The position numbers and the translations under genes are program-made. Below the pieces are notes generated by a model that was not told the DNA's origin, made no database searches, and saw nothing but the letters and a program-made list of their open reading frames with translations. 64,000 bases of DNA from Variovorax paradoxus (lineage in GTDB: Bacteria; Pseudomonadota; Gammaproteobacteria; Burkholderiales; Burkholderiaceae_C), in contig NZ_CP091716.1 in assembly GCF_022009635.1 (NCBI RefSeq), positions 4,479,001 through 4,543,000 of the forward strand, given 5' to 3'. Within the stretch, counting starts at the first letter, position 1. Every line of letters starts with the position of its first letter. This document shows, one piece after another, positions 35,859-43,303 of this stretch.

Positions 35859-36839
35859 TCAGGCGAGCGGGAGGCCGCTGGTCGCGCGGGTGCGCTCGTC
35901 GTGCAGTTGCTGTACCGCCAGTGCGTTCGGATGCACCCTCGCGCTGTTGCCCACGGCCTCCAGGAACTGGCAGGCGGCGTGGCCTTCGGCGGCTTTTTCG
36001 TAGCGCGCGACCCAGGCGTCGCGCGCGGGCAGCTTGTCGGGCGCCACAGGCCAGACGCCGGGCCGGGGCCGCATCGGCTCGCCGATGCCGATGCGCCACG
36101 GCTTGGCGCTCAGGCGGGCACGAAAGCAGTTCTGGTTGCGGCACATGCGCGCGTAGACCTTGTCGACGCCCAGCAGCTGGAAGCAATCGGCCACGGCGTT
36201 ATCGGAAGGCTTGAAGACATCGTGCATGGCGAGCACCCGGAAGCCCGCCGGCGTGCGGTAGATGCGCAGATGCCAGTCGGGATGCTGGTGCAGGAAGCGC
36301 CCGATGCGTTCGGCCGCGCGCTTCTCGGGCGAAGGGTCGCCGCTGGGTTCGCCGCGCTTCTTGCGCTTGCCGATGACCCAGGCCACGGCGAACACCACGA
36401 TGGCCGCGATCAGCCCGCCGAGCCAGGTCTTGGCGGCCCAGCCGCCGACCACGCCGGCAATCAGGGCCGGTACCAACGCAAAGCCGAACACGCTGCCTCG
36501 CAGAGGCTCCTCGAAGTCGATGTCGACGAACAGCACGTCGGGCGTGTTGAGGCAGCGCGCGCCGTAGCCGTTGCGCGTGACGACGGTGTCGCCCTGCCGC
36601 TCGATGATTTCCTCGCGGATCGGCACGCCGTCGGCGCCGTTGTAGGCGCGCTTGAGTTCGCGGCGGTCGAGCTGCTCGCCGGCGGCGATGCGGTCGAAGG
36701 CTTCGCGCGCGCGCTGGTCGGCATGCGCCTGCGCGGCCAGCGGGCTGTCGTCGGACCAGCCGTGACGACGCACCGTGACTTGCTTGCCAGCCACATGCTC
36801 CTGGATGCGGCCTTCGGCCCAGAACTGGGGAACGATCAT
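35859..36839 (-). CDS. Hypothetical protein with two central membrane segments
   Basis: A 326-residue protein that I do not recognise. Residues 1-115 are hydrophilic (with EIIERQGDTVVTRNGYG). Two membrane segments follow at about 118-165 (FGFALVPALIAGVVGGWAAK and GGLIAAIVVFAVAWVIG), then a basic KRKKRG. The C-terminal half is soluble, with two close cysteines (MCRNQNCFRA) and FRVLAMHDVFKPSD. I took the ATG four bases after the stop of the L7/L12-like gene; a frame seven codons longer overlaps that gene. The tight spacing implies one operon and perhaps a shared membrane complex. Confidence 0.75.
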   Translation of the reverse strand: MIVPQFWAEGRIQEHVAGKQVTVRRHGWSDDSPLAAQAHADQRAREAFDRIAAGEQLDRRELKRAYNGADGVPIREEIIERQGDTVVTRNGYGARCLNTPDVLFVDIDFEEPLRGSVFGFALVPALIAGVVGGWAAKTWLGGLIAAIVVFAVAWVIGKRKKRGEPSGDPSPEKRAAERIGRFLHQHPDWHLRIYRTPAGFRVLAMHDVFKPSDNAVADCFQLLGVDKVYARMCRNQNCFRARLSAKPWRIGIGEPMRPRPGVWPVAPDKLPARDAWVARYEKAAEGHAACQFLEAVGNSARVHPNALAVQQLHDERTRATSGLPLA

Positions 36840-36843
36840 CGGG

Positions 36844-37323
36844 TCAGAGCTCTTTTCCAAACAACAGCCAGACCATCAGCATGGCCAGCAGGATGACGGT
36901 CACCGGCAGCCAGTTGTAGCCGCCGGCAGGCACGCGGCCCGGCTCGTCGACCATCGGGCGGCGGGGTATTTCGGACGGCAGGTGGCCGAAGGCGCCGACC
37001 GGCGGGTGCTCGTGGTTATCGACCAGCCGCTTGGCGGCCGCGAGACTCAGGCCGGTGGCTTCGCGCGTGAGGCGCACGGCTTCGATCTTGTCGCCCTGCG
37101 CCAGCGCGGTCAGCGCGGTGGAAGGCATCGACGCGAAGCCGCGGTCCTGCGCGGCCACATCGGGCGAACGGCGGCCGGGATCCCCCATCCAGGCGGCGTA
37201 ACGCTCGACGGCGTCCTTGGCCGACTGGAGATCCATGCCGGTGCTGTCATGCACGATCTTGATGGCTTCGATCAGCCTGCCCCGCCGCAGCGCCGCAATG
37301 GCCTCCGGTGGAAGGTCATCCAT
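36844..37323 (-). CDS. Membrane-anchored protein with two ribosomal L7/L12 C-terminal-like repeats
   Basis: A 159-residue protein. Residues 5-41 and 67-103 are two copies of a pattern seen in the C-terminal domain of ribosomal protein bL12: GDKIEAVRLTREATGLSL then AAAKRLVD in the second copy, and GRLIEAIKIVHDSTGMDL then QSAKDAVE in the first. A linker follows, then one membrane segment (138-155, NWLPVTVILLAMLMVWLLF) and a very short tail. The repeats face the cytoplasm if the tail is outside. AGGAG precedes the start. The function is unknown; the fold might bind translation GTPases or a protein partner, which is speculation. The next gene begins 4 bases after its stop. Confidence 0.75.
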   Translation of the reverse strand: MDDLPPEAIAALRRGRLIEAIKIVHDSTGMDLQSAKDAVERYAAWMGDPGRRSPDVAAQDRGFASMPSTALTALAQGDKIEAVRLTREATGLSLAAAKRLVDNHEHPPVGAFGHLPSEIPRRPMVDEPGRVPAGGYNWLPVTVILLAMLMVWLLFGKEL

Positions 37324-37347
37324 GGGGGATCTTGCTCCTAGTTATAT

Positions 37348-37421
37348 TTGCTATCTATATCTGCTATCCGTTTGATAGCTTACCGCGCTTGTCAGCCGGG
37401 CGCTACGGCAGCTTTTTCATT
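37348..37421. repeat. Degenerate intergenic repeat with GCTATC/GATAGC hairpin
   Basis: The segment has TTGCTATC, TGCTATC and, five bases later, GATAGC; GCTATC-CGTTT-GATAGC (37363-37379) can form a hairpin. The right half, TTTGATAGCTTACCGCGCTT and onward to GCAGCTTTTTCATT, resembles a repeat I recall between genes in many Comamonadaceae. It runs into the last codons of the ABC gene, which ends at 37392. Calling it a family repeat is from memory and unverified. Confidence 0.4.
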
Positions 37422-38102
37422 ACCTGCGACGCGGCCGGCCTCGATGGTGATGCGGCGTTCGCACCGGTCGGCGATGCCGCGGTCGTGCGTAACGAGCACG
37501 AGCGTAGTGCCCAGTTCGCGGTTCAGATCGAACATCAGCTTCATGACCTGCTCGCCGGTCGCGAAGTCGAGGCTGCCGGTGGGCTCGTCCGCCAGCAGCA
37601 GGGCCGGCTGCACCACGAAGGCCCGTGCCAGCGCCACACGCTGCTGCTCGCCGCCCGAAAGCACCTTCGGGTAGTGCCCCAGCCGCTGGCCCAGCCCGAC
37701 TCGGCCCAGCATCTCGGTGGCGGCCTTGCGGGCATCCTTGCGGTTGGCCAGTTCCAGCGGGAGCATCACGTTCTCGAGCGCGCTGAGGTTGCCCAGCAGC
37801 TGGAAGCTCTGGAACACGAAGCCCACGCGCTGCGCGCGCACGGCGGCGCGCTCGTCCTCGTCGATGGCGAACAGGTCGTCGCCCGCTAGCCTGACAGTGC
37901 CGCGAGTGGGCGTGTCCAGCCCCGCGATGATCGAAAGCAAGGTGCTCTTGCCCGAACCCGAGGCGCCGACGATGGCGGCGGTTTCCCGCGCGCCGAGGGT
38001 GAAATGGATGTCCTGCAGAATGTCCAGCGTGCCGGCCGAGTCGGTCACGGACTTGAAGACATGCTCGACGGCGACAATGGCATCAGACGGGGGTTGGGAC
38101 AT
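37392..38102 (-). CDS. ABC transporter ATP-binding protein (YbbA/LolD-like)
   Basis: A 236-residue ATPase: Walker A GASGSGKST (about residues 42-50), Q-loop FVFQSFQLLG, signature LSGGEQQRVALARA, Walker B LLLADEPTGSLD and switch histidine VTHD. The sequence fits the MacB/LolD/YbbA group, which pairs with FtsX-like permeases in lipid and lipoprotein transport. No permease gene is adjacent on this strand. In E. coli ybbA is divergent from tesA, and here too it is divergent from a TesA-like gene, which supports the YbbA assignment. The C-terminus may be modified by the repeat that overlaps it. Only 15 bases separate the two start codons. Confidence 0.92.
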   Translation of the reverse strand: MSQPPSDAIVAVEHVFKSVTDSAGTLDILQDIHFTLGARETAAIVGASGSGKSTLLSIIAGLDTPTRGTVRLAGDDLFAIDEDERAAVRAQRVGFVFQSFQLLGNLSALENVMLPLELANRKDARKAATEMLGRVGLGQRLGHYPKVLSGGEQQRVALARAFVVQPALLLADEPTGSLDFATGEQVMKLMFDLNRELGTTLVLVTHDRGIADRCERRITIEAGRVAGNEKAAVAPG

Positions 38103-38117
38103 GGAAAGGCTTTGGTT

Positions 38118-38777
38118 TTGAATCGACGTGACTTTATCTTGACCACCGCCGCGCTCGGCAGCGCGGGGACTTGGACAACGGCGGCGCATGCCCAGGCTCC
38201 GGCGTCCGCGGCTGGCAAGCCGGTGATCCTGGTGCTGGGCGATTCGCTGAGCGCAGAGTACGGGCTCAAGCGCGGCGAAGGCTGGGTACCCTTGCTGGAG
38301 AAAAGGCTTGCGCAGCAGAAGATCGCGGCCACCGTGGTCAACGCCAGCATCAGCGGCGACACCAGCTCGGGCGGCCGCGCCCGATTTCCTTCACTGCTCG
38401 CGCAGCACAAGCCCAGCCTCGTGGTGCTGGAACTCGGTGCCAACGACGCGCTGCGCGGCCTGCCGCTGGCCGACACCGAAAGCAACCTGCTGCAGATCAC
38501 CAAGGCCGCGCAGGCAGCCGGCGCCAAGGTGCTGATCGTCGGTATCCAGGTGCCGCCGAACTACGGCGGCGACTACACGCGGCGCTTCGAGGCGGTGTTC
38601 TCCAAGGTGGCCGGCGCCACCCGGTCGGCGCTCGTGCCCTTCCTGCTCAAAGGCGTGGCGGATGCGCCGGACGCGCTCTCGCTGTTCCAGGCCGATCGCA
38701 TCCACCCGACGGCGGCGGCGCAGCCGCAGTTGCTCGACAACGTCTGGTCCGAACTGCGCAAGCTGCTGCCCAAATGA
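38118..38777 (+). CDS. tesA: TesA-like SGNH esterase/lysophospholipase
   Basis: A 219-residue SGNH hydrolase. The four blocks are clear: GDSLSAEYGL with nucleophile S43, ISGDTSSGG, GANDALRG and DRIHPTA with the catalytic Asp and His. It has an exported N-terminus MNRRDFILTTAALGSAG, with a pair of arginines that may mark a Tat signal, ending AHAQA. TesA acts in the periplasm on acyl-CoA, lysophospholipids and small esters. I chose TTG at 38118 as the start, since GGAAAGG lies 8 bases before it and no ATG is in the right place. A perfect terminator follows the stop by two bases. Confidence 0.85.
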   Translation: MNRRDFILTTAALGSAGTWTTAAHAQAPASAAGKPVILVLGDSLSAEYGLKRGEGWVPLLEKRLAQQKIAATVVNASISGDTSSGGRARFPSLLAQHKPSLVVLELGANDALRGLPLADTESNLLQITKAAQAAGAKVLIVGIQVPPNYGGDYTRRFEAVFSKVAGATRSALVPFLLKGVADAPDALSLFQADRIHPTAAAQPQLLDNVWSELRKLLPK

Positions 38778-38778
38778 A

Positions 38779-38812
38779 AAAACCGCTGCAAGCGCAAGCC
38801 TGCAGCGGTTTT
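38779..38812 (+). terminator. Rho-independent terminator after tesA
   Basis: AAAACCGCTGCA and TGCAGCGGTTTT form a perfect 12-base stem with a 10-base loop, starting two bases after the tesA stop. The A-run and T-run at the ends make it work in both directions, so it also ends the small gene on the opposite strand. Confidence 0.85.
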
Positions 38813-38835
38813 CATGGAAGGACGCCAGGAACGGA

Positions 38836-39039
38836 TCAACCGTTCTTGGTGGGCAGCTCGGGCACCGTGGGGGCATCGTGTTCGAGCGAGGCCATGTCGG
38901 TCTCCGGGTCTCCAGGAGCCAGTCCGTCGCTGCTCGGGCTGAGTTTGCGATTCGCCTTTTCCCGGAGCTTTTCTTCCTTTTTCTTCTTCTTGGCCAGCTC
39001 TTTCTGGCGCTTCTCGTAGCCGTAATTTGGTGTTGCCAC
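38836..39039 (-). CDS. Small lysine-rich hypothetical protein
   Basis: A 67-residue hydrophilic protein. Residues 8-32 (YEKRQKELAKKKKKEEKLRE) are strongly charged and probably helical or coiled-coil; residues 33-67 are acidic, Pro/Ser-rich and likely disordered. The pattern is common for small conserved proteins in Burkholderiales, but no function is known. The gene starts at an ATG with GGAGAAG upstream and ends next to the bidirectional terminator it shares with tesA. Confidence 0.7.
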   Translation of the reverse strand: MATPNYGYEKRQKELAKKKKKEEKLREKANRKLSPSSDGLAPGDPETDMASLEHDAPTVPELPTKNG

Positions 39040-39153
39040 TGCTTCTCCTTGGGCGAGGCAGTCAGGGTGACTGCGCGTGGCCTACTGTAAGCGATAACGG
39101 TGCAGTCTCAAGCGCATGCCCACGGCGGCCGTCCAGGTGGGCGATGCGCTTTT

Positions 39154-40347
39154 TTACATCCGTGCCAGGGCCTGTTGCAGATCGGCTCGCAAATCGTCCA
39201 CATCCTCCAGGCCGATCGAGAAGCGAACGAGTGTGCCCTTGTGCGGCCAGCGCGCCACGCTCGCGTCACGCATCAGGCCGATGTCGTAGGGCACCACCAG
39301 GCTGATCGGGCCGCCCCACGAATAGCCGAGCCGGAACAGCTTCAGGCTGTCGCAGAAACGGTCGACCTGCTCGGTGCGGAAGCGCTCGTCGAACACCACC
39401 GAGAACAGGCCCGCCGCCAGGTCGGTAGCTCCGCACAGCGCGCGCCAGTGCACGTGGCCCGGTGAATCCTCGAGCGCCGGGTGCAGCACCTGCGCGATTT
39501 CCTCGCAGCCGTTGAGCCAGCCCGCCAGTTCGCGCGCCGCGCGGTCGTGCGCGGCATAGCGCAGCCCGATGCTGGGCAGCGAGCGCAGCAGCGTCTCGAC
39601 GTCGCCCACGCCGATGCCGAAGCCCATGCGCATGTGGGTGAGCTTGAGGGCACGATGCAGCCGCTCGTCGCGCGTGACCACGCTGCCCATCAGCACGTCG
39701 CCGCCGCCGCTCGGGTACTTGGTGAGCGCGTGCACCGAGATGTCGACGCCCTGCCCCGTGCCGTTGAAATCGAAGGGCGCGAAGGCCAGGCCGGCCCCCC
39801 AGGTGTTGTCGAGCGCCGTCATCACGCCGCGTGCGCGGCAGACATCCACCAGCGCCGGCAGGTCGGGGAATTCCATCGTCACCGAGCCCGCCGCCTCGAG
39901 CCACACCAGGCGCGTGCGGTGCGACAGCTTGGCCTCGAGGTCGGACGGGTCCATCGCGTCGTACAGGCGGTGGGTGATGCCGAAGTTGGCGAGCTCGCCG
40001 GTGGCCAGCGCCTTGTTGGGGCCGTAGGCGTTGTCGGGGATCAGCACCTCGTCGCCGGTCTTCAGAAACGCGAACGCGACCAGCGTGATGGCGGCCAAGC
40101 CGCTCGGCACCAGCAGGCACTCGGTGCCGCCCTCGAGGGTGGCCAGGCGCTCCTCGAGCGTGAAGGTGGTGGGCGTGCCGTGCAGGCCGTAGGTGTAGCC
40201 GGCCTTGGTCTTCCAGTCGCGCGCGCGCATCGCCGCCACGTCGGCGAAGAACACGGTCGACGCCTTGAACACGCCCGGCTGCGGCGCGGCGAAGGTCTCT
40301 GGGGGTGCGTAGGGGTGGTGGATCAGGGTCGTGGAAAGCTTGCTCAT
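39154..40347 (-). CDS. metC: Cys/Met-metabolism PLP enzyme (cystathionine beta-lyase type)
   Basis: A 397-residue fold-type I PLP enzyme. The Schiff-base lysine is in SVHALTKYPSGGGDVLMGSV, and the phosphate-binding and Tyr regions are YTYGLHGTPTTFTLEERLATLEGG. The aspartate that holds the PLP ring nitrogen is in TALDNTWGAG. The GYTYGLHGTPT wording, the N-terminal TTLIHHPY and the C-terminal SWGGPISLV suit cystathionine beta-lyase of the MetC group, which makes homocysteine from cystathionine. A gamma-lyase role cannot be excluded. I chose the ATG at MSKLSTTL. It is divergent from the MerR gene with 80 bases between starts. Confidence 0.88.
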   Translation of the reverse strand: MSKLSTTLIHHPYAPPETFAAPQPGVFKASTVFFADVAAMRARDWKTKAGYTYGLHGTPTTFTLEERLATLEGGTECLLVPSGLAAITLVAFAFLKTGDEVLIPDNAYGPNKALATGELANFGITHRLYDAMDPSDLEAKLSHRTRLVWLEAAGSVTMEFPDLPALVDVCRARGVMTALDNTWGAGLAFAPFDFNGTGQGVDISVHALTKYPSGGGDVLMGSVVTRDERLHRALKLTHMRMGFGIGVGDVETLLRSLPSIGLRYAAHDRAARELAGWLNGCEEIAQVLHPALEDSPGHVHWRALCGATDLAAGLFSVVFDERFRTEQVDRFCDSLKLFRLGYSWGGPISLVVPYDIGLMRDASVARWPHKGTLVRFSIGLEDVDDLRADLQQALARM

Positions 40348-40388
40348 GGCTTCGATGCTAGCGCGCCGAGGCATGCCGGGCTTTCGGG

Positions 40389-40403
40389 GTATTTTATAAA
40401 TAC
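40389..40403. promoter_or_regulatory. Palindrome in the MerR divergent promoter
   Basis: GTATTT-TAT-AAATAC is a perfect 6-base inverted repeat, 25 bases before the merR-like start. The surrounding AT-rich stretch (about 40388-40425) contains the likely promoters of both divergent genes. MerR proteins usually bind such dyads within the promoter itself. Confidence 0.45.
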
Positions 40404-40427
40404 AGTTCTTGTGTTTAAATTAAGTGT

Positions 40428-40868
40428 ATGAAATCGAACCCACCCGCTCCGGCAACGACCTACGCGCTCGCAGACCTGTGCGTGCTGGCGGATCTCCCGC
40501 TGCGCACCGTGCGCTACTACGTGCAGCTCGGCATCGTCGACCGGCCCGAGGGCGAGACCCGCGCCGCGCGCTACGGCGCCCGCCAGCTGGAGCAGTTGCT
40601 GCTCATCAAGAAGTGGACGGCCGCCGGCGTGTCGCTGGAGCGCATCCGGGAGATGCTGCACAGCGACCAGCAGGCCCCGATACCGGCACGCCCGCGCGCG
40701 CCCGGCTCGGTGGAAGTGCGCAGCCACCTGACGGTGGCGGACGGCATCGAGGTGGTCATCGAGCCCGGCCGCGCGGGCCTTTCCCCGGCGCAGGTGCGCG
40801 ATTTCATACAGGGCGTGATGGCGGCCTTCGCGGCTGTCTCCAGCGCCGATTCCTCCGAGAAGAACTGA
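40428..40868 (+). CDS. MerR family transcriptional regulator
   Basis: A 146-residue regulator. Residues 9-75 are a MerR winged helix (YALADLCVLADLPLRTVRYY then VQLGIVDRPEGETRAARYG, and the LLIKKWTAAGVSLERIREML helix). No cysteine cluster is seen, so a metal ligand is unlikely. The C-terminal 60 residues hold a basic PARPRAPGS linker and VVIEPGRAGLSPAQVRDFIQG, and may sense a protein or small ligand. It is 21 bases before the VIT-VWA gene on the same strand, an arrangement that points to autoregulation and control of that gene. The gene starts at an ATG close to the AT-rich promoter. Confidence 0.9.
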   Translation: MKSNPPAPATTYALADLCVLADLPLRTVRYYVQLGIVDRPEGETRAARYGARQLEQLLLIKKWTAAGVSLERIREMLHSDQQAPIPARPRAPGSVEVRSHLTVADGIEVVIEPGRAGLSPAQVRDFIQGVMAAFAAVSSADSSEKN

Positions 40869-40889
40869 CGGAAAAGAAAGGGAAATCCC

Positions 40890-43223
40890 ATGAGCTATCT
40901 GGAACATGCGCGAATGACGACGACCGGCGGCGACGCCGTGATGCTCGAAGTCGTGAAGGCCGAGGGCGACCTGCGCGGCGTGCTGCTCGAAATGACCGTC
41001 GAGCAACGCTTCCGCAACCCGGGCGCCACGAACGTCGAGGTGGTCTACAGCTTTCCGCTGCCGTGGGGCGCGGTGCTGCTGGGCGTCGACGTGCAACTGG
41101 GCGTGCGGCGCCTGAGCGGCGCGGTGGTCGAAAAGGCAAAGGCCGAGGCCGCCTACGAAGACGCCCTGGCGGAAGGGCACGCGGCCATCATGCTGGAGAA
41201 GAACCACGACCTGAGCTACACGCTGAACCTGGGCAACCTCGCGGCGGGCGAAGCCTGCGTCGTGACGCTGCGCTATGCGCAGACCCTGGCGTTCGAACAG
41301 CAGGGCCTGCGCCTGCTGATTCCGACGGTGATCGCGCCGCGCTACGGCGACCCGGTGGCCGATGGCGGCCTGCAGCCGCATCAGGCGCCCGTGCACAGCC
41401 CGGTGGCGGCCTATCCTTTCGACATCGCGCTGCGGCTGCACGGCGAACTGGCGCGTGCGCGCGTGGCCTCGCCCAGCCATCCGGTGGGCATCGCGTTCCG
41501 GCAGGCGAAAGACCACATGCAGGTGTCGCTGGCGCGCCGGGGCATGCTCGACCGCGACTTCGTGCTGGTGGTCGACCAACTGGCGCACGCGTCCGTCGCC
41601 GTGCTGGCGCGCGACAGCGTCGAGCCTGGCAGCACCGTCGCGCTGGCCAGCTTCTGCCCGCGCATTCCAGCGCACGGCCCCGCCACCACCGATGTGCAGC
41701 TGCTGGTCGATTGCTCCGGCTCCATGGCCGGCGACAGCATCGACGCCGCGCGGCGCGCGCTGCAGTCGATCGTGCTGCAACTGGGCACCGGCGACCGCTT
41801 TTCGCTCTCGCGCTTCGGCTCCACGGTGGAGCATCGCTCGCGCAGCCTGTGGGCCCTGACGGACATCACCCGGCTGGCCGCGCAGCGCTGGGTCGGCGCG
41901 CTGCAGGCCGACCTGGGCGGCACCGAAATGGAAAGCGCGCTCGCCTCCACCTTCGCGCTGGGCGGCGGTGCGCCGAGCGACGTGCTGGTGGTGACCGATG
42001 GCGAGATCAGCGCCATCGACGCGACCATCGCGTCGGCAAAGACGTCGGGGCACCGCGTGTTCGTGGTGGGCATCGGCAGCAGTCCGGCGGAAAGCCACCT
42101 GCGGCGCCTGGCCGAGGCCACGGGCGGCGCCTGCGACTTCGTCGCGCCCGGCGAGGCGGTCGAGCCGGCGGTGCTGCGCATGTTCGCGCGCCTGCGTTCG
42201 CCGCGGCTCGACGCTGTGCGCATCGAATGGCCCGCGGGCTCGCGGCCCGCATGGGTGTCGGCGCTGCCGGCCTCGGTGTTCGACGGCGACACGGTGAACG
42301 TGTTCGCCCTGCTGGCTGGCGCCCCCGAAGGCGAAGTCCGCCTGCTGGGCGCTCGCCCGGGCGCAGAAGCGGCCGAGCCGATCGGCATCATCCGGATCGG
42401 CAAGGTTGCCGCGCCGGTCGACGCATTGAGCAAGATCGCGGCGCACGCACGCGTGGCCGAGCTGTGCGGAAATCCCGACGTCGAGGTCTCGGCGCAGGGC
42501 CGCCGGCTGGCGGTGGCCTACCAGTTGGTGACCGACCAGACCAACTACCTGCTGGTGGCGGAACGCGCCGAAGGCGACCGGGCCACCGACATGCCCGAGC
42601 TGCACAAGGTGGCGCAGATGGTGCCGGCGGGCTGGGGAGGCACGTCTTCCATCCAGTTCGAGGCCACGAGAGCCGCGCCCGCCGGCTCCATGCTGATGCG
42701 CTCGCGCGCCATGCCGGTGCCACCTGTCGCCGCGGCGGCCCCCATGCTGTACAGGAAGATGGCCGGATCGGCGCCCGACATTGCCGACACGCCTGCGGCA
42801 GGCACGCCCAAGGCGCTCAGCGCCTGGCTGCGCAAGACGCCGACGAAGGCATGGCCGACCACCTACGCCGCGCTGGCGCGGCAAGGCATTCCGCCCGAAG
42901 TGATCGACTGGCTCGAGCTGGTGATCGCCCCGCTTGCCGCGCCCGAGCAAGAAGCGCGGACGGAGGAGACGGTCGTCGCGTCCTTCCTCCACCTGCTGGC
43001 GAATGTGCTGGCCTTCGAGAAGCCCGGCCAGCCGGAAGGCGTTCTGCGGGGCACCGCCAACGCCATCCGGCGGCTGCGCGAGGCTTTTGCGGGCGCACCG
43101 GGGACCGTGGCGGCGAATGTCGACATGCGACTTGTCGAGCACCTGGCTGCCCAGTTGGCCGGAATGACGCCTGAGCGTTGGCCGGACCCGGTCTACGCCC
43201 TGCACGCGGCCACCAGCGCCTGA
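40890..43223 (+). CDS. VIT and von Willebrand factor A domain protein
   Basis: A 777-residue protein, probably cytoplasmic as no signal peptide is visible. Residues 1-130 are a VIT domain (TVEQRFRNPGATNVEVVYSF then PLPWGAVLL). Residues 265-430 are a VWA domain with a complete metal site: D274, S276 and S278 (VDCSGSMAG), T345 (GGTEM) and D370 (VTDGE). A Pro/Ala linker near 660-690 leads to a C-terminal domain of about 100 residues that is not recognised. VIT-VWA proteins are poorly understood in bacteria; they usually bind protein partners through the metal site. The MerR gene just before it is the probable regulator. I found no ATPase, toxin or nuclease next to it. Confidence 0.92.
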   Translation: MSYLEHARMTTTGGDAVMLEVVKAEGDLRGVLLEMTVEQRFRNPGATNVEVVYSFPLPWGAVLLGVDVQLGVRRLSGAVVEKAKAEAAYEDALAEGHAAIMLEKNHDLSYTLNLGNLAAGEACVVTLRYAQTLAFEQQGLRLLIPTVIAPRYGDPVADGGLQPHQAPVHSPVAAYPFDIALRLHGELARARVASPSHPVGIAFRQAKDHMQVSLARRGMLDRDFVLVVDQLAHASVAVLARDSVEPGSTVALASFCPRIPAHGPATTDVQLLVDCSGSMAGDSIDAARRALQSIVLQLGTGDRFSLSRFGSTVEHRSRSLWALTDITRLAAQRWVGALQADLGGTEMESALASTFALGGGAPSDVLVVTDGEISAIDATIASAKTSGHRVFVVGIGSSPAESHLRRLAEATGGACDFVAPGEAVEPAVLRMFARLRSPRLDAVRIEWPAGSRPAWVSALPASVFDGDTVNVFALLAGAPEGEVRLLGARPGAEAAEPIGIIRIGKVAAPVDALSKIAAHARVAELCGNPDVEVSAQGRRLAVAYQLVTDQTNYLLVAERAEGDRATDMPELHKVAQMVPAGWGGTSSIQFEATRAAPAGSMLMRSRAMPVPPVAAAAPMLYRKMAGSAPDIADTPAAGTPKALSAWLRKTPTKAWPTTYAALARQGIPPEVIDWLELVIAPLAAPEQEARTEETVVASFLHLLANVLAFEKPGQPEGVLRGTANAIRRLREAFAGAPGTVAANVDMRLVEHLAAQLAGMTPERWPDPVYALHAATSA

Positions 43224-43303
43224 CGAGGGCGACGGCGCCAGAGAGGCATGGCGCGGCACAATCCGCCGATGCGCCATCGCCTGTCTCCCGCCAAGGACGC
43301 GCC

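Noticed and set aside
40428..43223. Anti-phage or toxin-antitoxin system around the VIT-VWA gene
   Set aside because: No nuclease, ATPase or toxin-like partner, and no mobile-element signs, are seen near the pair.
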